A DNA stretch of 64,000 bases. It comes from Pardosa pseudoannulata. Lineage: Eukaryota; Arthropoda; Arachnida; Araneae; Lycosidae. Below are positions 25,986 through 37,554 of this stretch, piece by piece. The notes below the pieces were generated by a model. It saw only the letters and a list, made by a program, of their open reading frames with translations. It had not been told where the DNA came from and did no database searches. The DNA lies in contig CM063502.1 of NCBI GenBank assembly GCA_032207245.1, forward strand, positions 64,367,544-64,431,543, written 5' to 3'. A program made the translations under genes and the position numbers. How positions within the stretch are numbered: position 1 is the first letter of the stretch; each line of letters begins with the position of its first letter.

Positions 25986-26479
25986 CATCTCCAGAAGGCT
26001 TAAGCTAACTCATTTTCATACTAAAAAATTACCCTTTTTTTCCTAATCAAATTGATATTAGTAGTTCACTATATTTTTTCAGTTAGACTGAGTTTATAAA
26101 TCGTAAAAAGATTTTATTTAGTTTCTATGTGATTCTGATAACGCTTCTTCTATAGTTTGGCTTTTAAGATTTTTCGCTACTATATGCTAAAGCTCTAGTT
26201 GATACCATTTTTAGAAAAAAAAATCCCTCTATAGGAGAAGTTTTCATTCCTTATCCCCTCTAATTTTTCTGAAAAACACGTGCTACTATGACATTTAATT
26301 TAAATAGCTTTCACATTCTTGCGTTTATAGACCTAAGAATGAAACAAATGACTCGACCTGTAACCTGAAATTTGGTTTATATTATTGCTGAATGGGCAGT
26401 GACTTAGTGTGTAAGCTTCCTCTTCGTGTATAAGAGATTCCCATTTGAGATGATTCATGGAAAAAGTGGAATCATTCAA

Positions 26480-26526
26480 CAACATTTTATAAGCGAAGAA
26501 AAGTTGACTTCGCTTATAAAATGTTG
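26480..26526. repeat. perfect 19-bp hairpin with 9-base loop
   Basis: CAACATTTTATAAGCGAAG (26480-26498) and its exact complement (26508-26526) surround a 9-base loop. The sequence next to the arms is unrelated on the two sides, so this is a compact hairpin and not the core of a long foldback element. Confidence 0.85.
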
Positions 26527-26839
26527 CAGCTAACATGTTGCACAAAAAAGAGATACTATCATTTTATATAATCATTATTGCAAAGATATGCTGTTTTTTT
26601 GCTATTATTTATTATCGTTCAATTCTTTTACCAATATATCTTTTGTATTTTTGTCTTTTGTATTCTTTTGTAAAAATTAATCCTAACAATAAAGGGAACA
26701 GGTGGTTTGGATGGTAAAAAATTCTTAATAGGGGGGAAATTGTTATCAGATATATAGGAATAAAATTGGGACCGTAGAAATAAAACGGCTTAACTAAGAA
26801 GGAACTCTCTTCTTTAACGGGAACTTCTTAAACAGGATA

Positions 26840-27599
<760 letters not shown>

Positions 27600-27709
27600 G
27601 TGAAGAATTTAACCTTTCTACAGACCGGACAGAAGAAACATACAACGAACAAAACGATGCATGGCTATTACTATACTTGTTATGTATATGTGAGCATGTT
27701 TTTGTGTGA
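27600..27709 (+). CDS. candidate terminal exon, 36 codons with poly(A) signal
   Basis: A T-rich tract ending TTTTATAG precedes a frame open from 27602 to TGA 27707-27709. It starts EEFNLSTDRTEETYNEQNDA and turns hydrophobic (WLLLYLLCICEHVFV) before the stop. The acidic/polar first half is unusual for AT-rich chance sequence, and AATAAA follows at 27734-27739. No family is recognised. Alternative: chance coincidence of splice-like and poly(A)-like signals. Confidence 0.25.
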
Positions 27710-28049
27710 GTGTGAAAAAAAAAACTCTGAACAAATAAATTATTTATCTTCCTGTCTTATGTTATTTCTGTTTGTTTCCACATCGTTCTTCCAATTTTGT
27801 ATGTCTGCAATAAAAATGAAGCAAGTAGTCTAAGTGTCGAATACTTTTTTTCTGTTTTCACAACACAAATGATTTCCACAATGTTTACACTTCATATTTC
27901 ACAACACAAATTATGCGTTTGGTAAAAGATATAAAAAGTTCACGCAATTTACAATGAACTAACCCCGAAGAAAACCCTTTCCTTTGCTTAGCAATGATCA
28001 TAAAATTTTTACGGAGGTTTTGAGGTCATGAATATCAGAGACTTCCTGA

Positions 28050-31000
28050 AATATACCAATTTACTGGTATAAGATATTTGAAGAAAAATACTCATATTAA
28101 AATATGCAAAAATAGAAATAACCTGTTTCTTATTTTTGCATAAATTAGAATGATATTTTTCCACATATGCATCATTTATAAAGGTTACTTTGTATATGAG
28201 TAATTCTTGTAAGTCCTTAATTTTAAAAAATTCTTTAGTTTTTACAGTATTTTTCAAAACAGAAATAGGAATAATAGAAGCAACATCTAACAATCACAAA
28301 AAAATTTTAAGGACACGTTTAAGTAATGACTGTAGAAATATTTTATGTTATATAATAATTTAAGGCAATCCGGTATTTGAGGAAAAATTCTTATTATATT
28401 ATGCAAAAACAGAAATATCCCTTTTTTTTATATTGGCGTGTATTCTTCTAAGTCATTATTTTTTTTAAATTTTTAATTTTTATAGTATTTATCAAAACAG
28501 AAATAGGAATAATAGAAGCAACTTATTTTCCTCTCCTAAAAACAATCACAAAAATTTTAAGGACGCTTTAAAGTAATGACTGTAGACAGATTTTATGTTA
28601 CATAATAATTTAAGGCAATCCGGTATTTGAGGAACATATTCATATTAAATTATGCAAAAATAGAAACATCCAATTTTTTATCTTTGCATGTATTGGGATT
28701 AATTTTTTCCACACATGAATGTTTATAAAAGGTTACTTTGCCTATGAGTAATTCTCGTAAGTCTTAATTTTTTTTAATTTTTAATTTTTATAGTATTTAT
28801 CAAAACGGAAATAAGAATAATAGAAGCAACTTTTTTCCTCTTCTAAAAACAATCACAAAATTTTTTAAGGACGTGTTAAAGTAATGACTGTAGACAGATT
28901 TTATGTTATATAATAATGTAAGGCAATCCGGTATTTCGGGATAATATTCATATTAAATTATGCAAAAATAGAAATATCCCGTTTTTTATCTTTGCATGTA
29001 TTAGGGTGAATTTTTTCCACAGATGCATGCTTATGAAAGGTTACTTTGCCTATGAGTAATTCTTGTAAGTCCTTAATTTTTTTTAATTTTTTTATTTTTA
29101 TAGTATTTATCAAAACAGAAATAGGAATAATAGAAGCAACTTCTTTTCCGCTTAAAAACAATCACAAAATTTTTTAAGGACATGTTAAAGCAATGACTGT
29201 AGACAGATTTTATGTTATATAATAATTTAAGGCAATCCGGTATTTCAGGAAAATATTTATATTAAAATACGCAAAAATAAGAACATCCTGTTTTTTATTT
29301 TTGCATATATTGGATGAATTTTTTCCACACATGCATATTTATATAAAGGCTACTTTACATATGAGTAATTCTTGTAAGTCCTTAATTTTTTTCAAATTTT
29401 TAATTTTTATAGTATTTATCGAAACAGAAATAGAAATAATAGAAGCAACTTCTTTTCCTCTAATAAAAACAATCACAAATAAATTTTAAGGACACGTTTA
29501 AGTAATGACTGTAGACAGATTTTATGTTATATAATAATTTAAGACAATCTGGTATTTGAGGAAAATATTCATATTATATTATGCAAAAACAGAAATATCC
29601 ATTTTTTTATATTGGCGTGTATTAGGATGAATTTTTTCCACACATACATGTTTATAAAAGGTTACTTTGCCTAAGAGTAATTCTTCTAAGTCATTAATTT
29701 TTTTTAATTTTTAATTTTTATAGTATTTATCAAAACAGAAATAGGAATAATAGAAGCAACTTATTTTCCTCTCCTAAAAACAATCACAAAAATTTTAAGG
29801 ACGCTTTAAAGTAATGACTGTAGACAGATTTTATGTTATATAATAATTTAAGGCAATCCGGTATTTGAGGAAAATATTCATATTATATTATGCAAAAACA
29901 GAAATATCCATTTTTTTATATTGGCGTGTATTAGGATGAATTTTTTCCACACATGAATGTTTATAAAAGGTTACTTTGACTAAGAGTAATTCTTCTAAAT
30001 CATTAATTTTTTTTTTAATTTTTAATTTTTATAGTATTTATCAAAACAGAAATAGGAATAATAGAAGCAACTTTTTTCCTCTTCTAAAAACAATCACAAA
30101 AAATTTTAAGGACACGTTAATTAATGACTGTAGACAGATTTTATGTTATATAATAATTTAAGGCAATCCGGTATTTGAGGAAAATATTCATATTAAATTA
30201 TGCAAAAATAGAAACATTCTGCTTTTTATTTTTGTATATATTGGATGAATTTTTTCCACATATGCATATTTATATAAAGGTTACTTTGCATATGAACAAT
30301 TCTTGTAAGTCCTTATTTTCTTAAAATTTTTAATTTTTATGGTTGCTTATCAAAACAGAAATAGAAATAATAGAAACAACTTCTTACTTTCTCCTAAAAA
30401 CAATCACAAAAAATTTTAAGGACACGTTAATTAATGACTGTAGACAGATTTTATGTTATATAATAATTTAAGGCAATCCGGTATTTGAGGAAAATATTCA
30501 TTTTAAAGTATGCAAAAATTGGAACATCCTGCTTTTTATTTTTGCATATATTGAATGAATTTTTTTCACACATGCATATTTATATAAAGGTTACTTTGCG
30601 TATGAATAATTCTTCTAAGCCCTTACTTTTTTAAAAAATTATAATTTTTATGGTACTTATCAAAACAGAAATAGAAATAATAGAAACAATTTCTTCCCTT
30701 TTCCTAAAAACAATCGCAAAATATTTTAATCCGATCTGGTATTTGAGGAAAATATTCATATGAAAATATGCAAAAATAAAAAACTATCTTTTTTTCATTT
30801 TTACATAATTTAATGGGATATTTACCTCAAATGCATGTCCATATAAATTTCATTGTTCCTGTTAATTGCAACACACAATAATAGAATCTACTTCTTGTCC
30901 TCCCTAGAAACAATCACAAAAACTTTTAATCACACGTTGAAGTATTGACTATAGAAGGATTTCCTTTTATAAAACAATTTTAGGGTAATCTGGTATTTGA

Positions 31001-31760
31001 GTAAAACATTTATAGTAAAATATGCATAAATAAAGACACCTATTACTTTTTCATTCTTACACATTTTATAATTAATTTTTTTCTTAAATTCCTGTTTGTA
31101 TAAAATTTACTCTGCATAGGAATAATTCTTGAAAAGCCTTAATTTTATGAAAAATGTAAAATTTACTGAGTATTTATCATAACACAAATAGAAATAATAG
31201 AATCAACTTCTTTTCCTTGACTGAAAGGAATCGCAAAAAGTTTTAAGGACGCGTTGAAGAAGTAATGAATATAAGAGGAAATCCTGTTATATAACAACCT
31301 AAGGAGATCCGGTATTTGAGGAAAATATTCATAAAAAAATGTGGAAAAATAGAAAAACCAATTTTTTTTTCATTTTTGCATATTTTAGGATGAATTTTTT
31401 CCTCAAATACATGCTATGTAAAATTTACTTTGCATAGGAATAGTTTTTGCAAATCCATAATTTGGTAAAAAATTTAAATTTACACTGTATTGATCACAAC
31501 ACAAATAATGGTACTGATAACATAAACAAAAATAAATGCAGTTGACAGTACGCTTAACATGACGCAGCTATTTTTCCTTATCTAGTAACAAACACAAAAA
31601 AAAATTGAATAAGGTATTGAAACAATGACTACAGTAGGTTTTGATTTAAATATAGCAGGAATTTTATAGCAGAATAATAGGAATTTTAGCATTTCAGGCG
31701 AAAAACCATATTAAGCTATGCAGAGATAAATAATTATCAGTATTTTTAGTTTTGCATATT
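28050..31760. repeat. 310-bp satellite array, about 11-12 units
   Basis: The marker GGCAATCCGGTATTTGAGGA or a variant lies near 28362, 28612, 28921, 29231, 29541, 29851, 30161, 30471, 30733, 30983 and 31302. Six successive spacings in the centre are 309-310 bp. Spacing and identity break down at both edges (250, 262, 250 and 319). Each unit has TGACTGTAGACAGATTTTAT, a TATGCAAAAATAGAAA block, a TTTTTCCACACATGCATATT block and CAAAACAGAAATAGGAATAA. The unit length is not a multiple of three and open frames do not run through units. Confidence 0.95.
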
Positions 31761-32568
31761 TTAATGTATTTTCATAGTGAAGTTTGTATAGAGATTATTA
31801 CATATTTTTATTTATTCTAATTTAAAACTATAAAATTTAAGAATATTAAATTTTAATATAACCCTCAAACCTTCAATTCTTTACAAATATATATTTTTTT
31901 TCTCTTCAGGCAAAATAAATTATTTTAAATTAATTTGTTTTCCAAGTTTATGAAAATATTTTTCTCAAAAGTTTCAATAATTATTTGACTTTCCTATTTC
32001 AAGAGTGAATTAATATTTTGATAATTTATTTAAAAATGAAACAAAAATTTTTTTATTTGAAATCTGTAATTTATATAGAATTAAAGATATATCAATTTGA
32101 AATTTTCAAGTCTGGAAAACAATCACTCTGAGATAAACTATCTTTAACAAGACCATCTTAACAACAGCAGAGAATGGAACATGTAAAGTCTGTATAAAAT
32201 AAAAAATATGTTTTTATATGTAAATATAGCAAAAATTACGTTAGGAGCATTTGAATTTAGTAACTTGTAGTACTATTTAAGTCAGATTTCCATTTTAAGC
32301 CACTTACCACTTACTTATACATTGTGCTAAATTGTACCACCTCGCAAAAATTATTGTATCTCATGAAACTTATTATTGAGAGTGTGTTGATTTATTTGCA
32401 CTATACATTTTATACTGTTACAATGTATTCACGTCACATAATGAGACAAATTACATTGAGACAAGCCTAAAAGTCATGCCGGATTACAAAATCACTGAAA
32501 GTATAAACTCATTGTAACATATATAAATGTGTATATGTAATAATTATTTCCTCTAGTCACAAAAATTA
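31761..32568. other. no recognisable feature
   Basis: AT-rich, non-coding; possibly the most decayed edge of the satellite in its first 100 bases. Confidence 0.5.
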
Positions 32569-32896
32569 TGTAGCCGCTATAATTTTTACTTGCCCGGGCT
32601 ACTGGGCAAGGAGAAGCCTGATTAGCTAGCAGTAATAACAAACGATGCAGTCTGGCCACATTGAAGAGAACGGCACATATCTAACTAAAACTTTATTTTA
32701 GAACTGCTAAAGCGGACATCTTTTCTAGTCAACGATAGACAAGAGAAAGACACAATCACTCTGCCCGAACAGAGGTGCAACCAAGAGCGAAGACAGAAAG
32801 AATTTTCCCACTTACTCAGCGAATTTAAGAGTAAGATCAGGATAAAAGGCGGAGCCATTTAGCTGAGGAATGTGTTGAATAGACAGAAAATTTACA
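32569..32896. other. GC-richer block, possible old LTR
   Basis: Starts TGTAGCCGC and ends TTTACA, and has a minus-strand AATAAA at 32692-32697, but a plus-strand ATAAAAGG at about 32839 gives conflicting orientation. A small hairpin (CTTGCCC...GGGCAAG) lies near 32588. No target duplication found. Confidence 0.25.
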
Positions 32897-33060
32897 TCTA
32901 TAGGATAGAAAGCTTTGGGAAATGTATCGAAAGAATTTTAAACCTAGAACGCTCCTTTGATTAAGACATTTAGAGGCTGGGAAAAAGATTTTAAGGAATT
33001 AGAATGAGAGAAAGGAGGTTTTTAAGGAAATATTAAAGTTAAATAATTTAGATATATTAC

Positions 33061-33110
<50 letters not shown>

Positions 33111-35039
33111 TTGTTCAAGGTTTCATATTTACCTACTATTTTGTCACATTTCGTTTACTAATAAATAGTTTTAATAAAAACATAAATTTATAAAAAAAAA
33201 CCAAGTTATTGATGGCTAATGGCTAAGTTAAAAAGCAAAAAAAAATTTAAATATTGATTTCCGATCTTTGACTGTATATATTAATAACTTTACTGTATAA
33301 CATTATCATGTAATAATTGTTATGGATTATAGGGGAAAACATCTCTATGATATTTTTTGTTTTATTTTTTATATTTTATACTTTTTATTTCCGTTGGCTA
33401 TTTATTTCTCACTCAACGTTTTCAAACTTTCAAAACAGAAGTGCTAATTCTGCTCAATCGATCGAACAATAAAGGACAGCACAAAACTAAAGTGAAAATT
33501 AGTCTTCCCTTCGTTATAATAGCAAGGTCAATATATTATAATGGATTTTGCGCTTCTTACAGGTGTATTTTGTAAAATGATGTAGATTGGAAGTAATCTT
33601 CCCTAGTCCCAAGAAAGGGTTAAGCTAATAAAATAAAAAAATTATTCGGAAATTTTATGTCCTGGATCCTTCTTTACCGAGTATTGATATTTATAAAATA
33701 AAAAGATAAACATTATTTGATCTCCATTCAATACTTTCTAGTTAACATGAATTTGTTGTTTACAAATATAAGACATATGCAATTAAGACAGTTAAGGAGG
33801 GCATCAATAAATAGCAATAGGAGGTTATTAGCAAGAATCTTAAAAGCTGCATTATACATAATCGAGTATGGGAGGGGGGATAAGAAACGTCCCAAGTTGT
33901 CTAAATATCTCTATAAATGAATAGAAGTTTTTGTCTGTTTGAGATGGGACTGGCGCCATCAATAGAAGACAGGTGCACTTCCCTTACTTCATCCTGCTCC
34001 CCGCCCCTGATTAGGAGCCCATTTACTTTCGGAAAAAGAGGCTCATAAAATTTAAAAAAAAATTGACAATACCACTAAAGAATAAATTTGCAGTAGTTTC
34101 TATGCTATGATGGCTCCTTCATAAATGTTAATAGAGAATAGAAACTCTTAAAGTTAAAAGAACAAGTTATTGGCAAATTTATCAAAAGATTTATAATCAT
34201 TTTTTGTACGGAAGTATTTGTAACCTTCTTTTTCTTCTACATGAGGAATAAATTATACGCGTGACAAGAAATTAATTTTAAGGGATGAACTTGAGATAAC
34301 TTTTTGTCAGAACAAATATGAATCCTGCAGCATATGAAAGACAATTCAGTATTATATTTTGTACACCTATATGATACTGAAAAAATAAAATAAAATCATT
34401 GTACTTTTACGTTCAATAAAACAGGCTTGGTAGTAAGATTTGAACTGGAGAAATATCCATCAAATTCAAATTGCTTATCAAACCAAATCCCGTGACTCCA
34501 TTTTCCTTCGTTTTACCTTTGCAAGAAATAATTTTTGTGTGCAACAGTAAATCATTTTAAGTACTTAACGTAAATAACTATGTATCATAACAAACATAAA
34601 TCGTACAGAATATGGAGAAAAATCAGATCTATATTTTAGTAAAACTCTGTAATGTTTTTAATTTTTAATCATGTTGCTTTTTAACGTTTTTTACAACTGC
34701 TATGGTAGTAACGTAGCGTTGGAGAAATATATCTTAAATTCAAGTTACTTACAGAACAAAAATTAACACAAAATACATAAACGAATGTCTCTCATGAAAA
34801 TATCTTCTTGGAATGATCTTTTAATCGTACAAATGCAACTAAATACAGCAAACTATTTTATCTTTCTAGGTTCGTGATACATATACTTTTTGTCAGTAAT
34901 CTAGATAAAATTGTGAGCTTTTATAACTATCTTAAAACTAGCAAATTAAAAATAAGACTTTTTAATCAGAGGTTTATACTCTTAAAGCCCTACTTTCCAT
35001 GTCCCGTAAGACAGAAATTATTAAAAAAGTAAGTACTGT
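32897..35039. other. no gene; (TA)n/(TG)n at 33057-33105
   Basis: AT-rich non-coding DNA. A compound (TA)n-(GT)n microsatellite lies at 33057-33105. Short open frames at 33357-33575 and 33717-33920 have no recognised motif; the second is lysine/arginine-rich but lacks any supporting signal. A GC-richer patch occurs at 33945-34040. Confidence 0.5.
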
Positions 35040-35140
35040 ATTCGGGGTATAGAGTCCATGGCTTTGAATCCCTTGGTGGACACAAAATTTTGTAATAGTT
35101 AGAAATCGAACCCCACCATAGAAAGATGTTGACTAATTAT
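35040..35140 (+). mobile_element. possible very old SINE remnant
   Basis: AAATCGAACCCCACCATAGAAAGATGTT resembles the B-box-to-body junction of the local SINE family (about 35104-35130); the rest is too diverged to align by eye. Confidence 0.25.
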
Positions 35141-35745
35141 TAAACAGGGCATTTTTGTATTTGTATATTGAATAACATAAAAACAAACTAATGTCTTAAA
35201 TATTATTCTCATTAAATATTCATATGACTATTTTAAAGGAATGTACTTCCTTCAAAAATTATCTTAAGGTTCTACAAATCTATATAGCTAGAGCTTAAAA
35301 TATGTTTTAATTTAGAAGGTGTCAGATAAACAATAATAGCTTCCAGAATTTTACATTTTAGAGAAAAAAAATCGGTAGACAACAGGCAGAATATTTGCTT
35401 TACAAAGAACTACAAATAATGCTCTCATTGTTTATGGCCATCACTCCAAACTTATTTTTAATGAATAATTCCTAAGATGCTTTGAAAAGGAGATCAACAT
35501 AACAAACTGTGTTATGATGTTGTATTTAACATACCCTCCCAAGCAGTGGTGAGTGATAAATAATCTGATAAACTTTGGTTTAAGGTACGTGCCGCTGTTC
35601 ATGTTCTGATTCTCAATCAGTTATTAAATGGATACAGCAAAATCTGTTCTGAAGTACTACAAGTGCTTACTAACATTAGGACTCATATCTATAGACTAAA
35701 CCTTAACATTGAAAATATTCTGCCATCACCACCAAGACTTTTTAG

Positions 35746-35870
35746 GTTTCGTTTGGTTTAGAACACTACGGTCTACTTTTTGACCTGGGTGAGAGAAACT
35801 AGAAGTTACTTTTTAAGGCAAATTCCAAAGGTTTACAAACACGCATCCTTATATTTAAACCAGATCTGAC
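35746..35870 (-). mobile_element. diverged SINE 3' half
   Basis: The plus strand reads TTTCGTTTGGTTTAGAACAC then TACGGTCTACTTTTTG, the complement of the SINE tail and last body block. The middle has decayed and the head is missing. Confidence 0.6.
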
Positions 35871-36297
35871 TCTGAAAGGAATTGCCCTAAGTTTTTATAC
35901 ATAATCCGTGCAAAACACCATAAGAACAGCCACTGTTTATAATTTCATCATACGCTTTAAGCATACGCACAGCAAGATTTAAAAGACTTTTTTGTAACAT
36001 ATCATTTTATCGCATAAAGTATATATTCAATTACTAATTTACCTTCATCAAACACATCAAAATTTGTAAAGGCGCCATTTTTTAAAATTTTCCTCTCCGG
36101 ATAATTTTCATATAGGTATTAAATTGTTTGCATAAAAATGCATGAAAAATAAAAATAAACATTGATAAACTGGAATTTTTCTTTTTAAGTCACGATATAA
36201 GTGTGATTAATACATATATATGGAAATACAACGCCATAAAAATATTTTTTGTCATATTTTTTTTGTGAATCATATTACATTAACCCGTTAGCTGAAA

Positions 36298-36478
36298 TTT
36301 AAAAATATTTTTCTCTGTTTTACTGATAATAGAAAGGTTTGGACTCTTGGTACATTTTGTAGAACGAGCAGTAATGCTGATAATATTTAAAAATATTTCT
36401 CTATTACTGATAAGAGAATAAATTTGGCACTCTTGGTACATTTTGTAAACGAAGAGTAATGTGATAATCTTTTAATAT
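36298..36478. repeat. tandem duplication, period about 88 bp
   Basis: ACTCTTGGTACATTTTGTA occurs near 36343 and 36430, each preceded by a TTTCTCT...TTACTGATAA block and followed by GAGTAATG-like sequence. Confidence 0.75.
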
Positions 36479-36654
36479 CATACCATGTTAGAACTGTCAA
36501 CAAGCTGTGGTCTATACAGAGAAAATAAATTCGAGTAATGACATTTATAAATGTAATAAAAGCAAGAAAAAAAGGGAATCTTTTGATACAATCTTTTCGA
36601 AATATGATGATGCATAGCCATCTTCCCATAAAGTTGTTTTTGAATCATTGAAAA

Positions 36655-37450
36655 GTTAAGCAAATTTTACAACACTTCAAAATGATTTTTTGAATAACTC
36701 ATATAATGTATTCAGTTAAAGCCATTATTTTTCAAAACTATTTTTATGTGCATAAAATAAATTTTTTTATTTATAACACATATAATTATTTTAACGTATA
36801 TTAAATTAGAAATTTTTAATGTTGTGATGATAAAAGTGCAGGTAATCAAATTTTACTACATTTCACAAAATGAGGTTTTCTGAATAAGGAATGCATGGTA
36901 TACAATTATCTGAAAGCCATTCCATATTTTCATGGAAGAAGTATTTTTAAATACAGAATCAATTAAATTTCAGTTCATTAAAAAAATATAAGAGCTCATC
37001 ATATATAAAGAATATTATTAAATCGCTAAAGAAATTTGAGTAATGCTAAAAAATAAAATAAAAATTTACAAAATAAAAATTTTATGTATTTTTTTGAATC
37101 TTATTAATCTTTTTTTTTTGTTAAATTTAAATACAGGGGGAATTAAATGATAAACATAGTTATTTAATTAGCTCGAATCCCTGAACTTCATATGGGGCTC
37201 TTCATCTATGCAATAAAAACTGTTTATTAAACATGGCCTGTTTAAGGATTATAATGAAATTTAATTAAGCTCGCTTCGTTTTTGCTATTAGTCATGCTGA
37301 CAGAAGCACAGATAAGCAAATTTTACTGCACTTCATAAAGTGGAACCTTCTGAATACGGTGTATTTGGTATAAATGTATATAACTTTTGAAACTTAGTTC
37401 CTATTTACAAAACTATTGAAAGGAAAACTATTTTTAAATTTAGAGGCAAT
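36655..37450. repeat. three dispersed copies of a 70-150-bp block
   Basis: GCAAATTTTACAACACTTCA (36660), TCAAATTTTACTACATTTCA (36848) and GCAAATTTTACTGCACTTCA (37317), each followed by an A/T-rich block with TTCTGAATA or a variant. The last two also share a following TATTTTTAAAT...CAATTAA block. Confidence 0.6.
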
Positions 37451-37479
37451 TAAGTTATAAGCATTAACTGTTTAATCCT

Positions 37480-37554
37480 TCACCACTTTCCTTTTGTGTG
37501 ACTTCGTTTTTTAGGTGGTGGAGCACCGGGCGCATTAGATTCCTCTATCTCCAT
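37480..37554 (-). CDS. candidate N-terminal exon, 24 codons, basic motif
   Basis: The minus-strand ATG at 37552-37554 opens a frame beginning MEIEESNAPGAPPPKKRSHT, then KGKW and a TGA at 37480-37482. The PPKKR basic stretch looks like a nuclear-localisation signal, and the composition is strongly coding-like in an otherwise AT-rich area. A donor-like GTGAAG overlaps the stop, so the frame may splice onward before it. The short acidic-then-basic start resembles N-termini of some transposase-derived proteins; this is inference and no family is assigned. Confidence 0.25.
   Translation of the reverse strand: MEIEESNAPGAPPPKKRSHTKGKW

Noticed and set aside
28009..29161. Similar minus-strand frames starting ...ASIIPISVL in two satellite units
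   Set aside because: The similarity follows from DNA repetition. Most units break the frame, and the 310-bp period is not a multiple of three.
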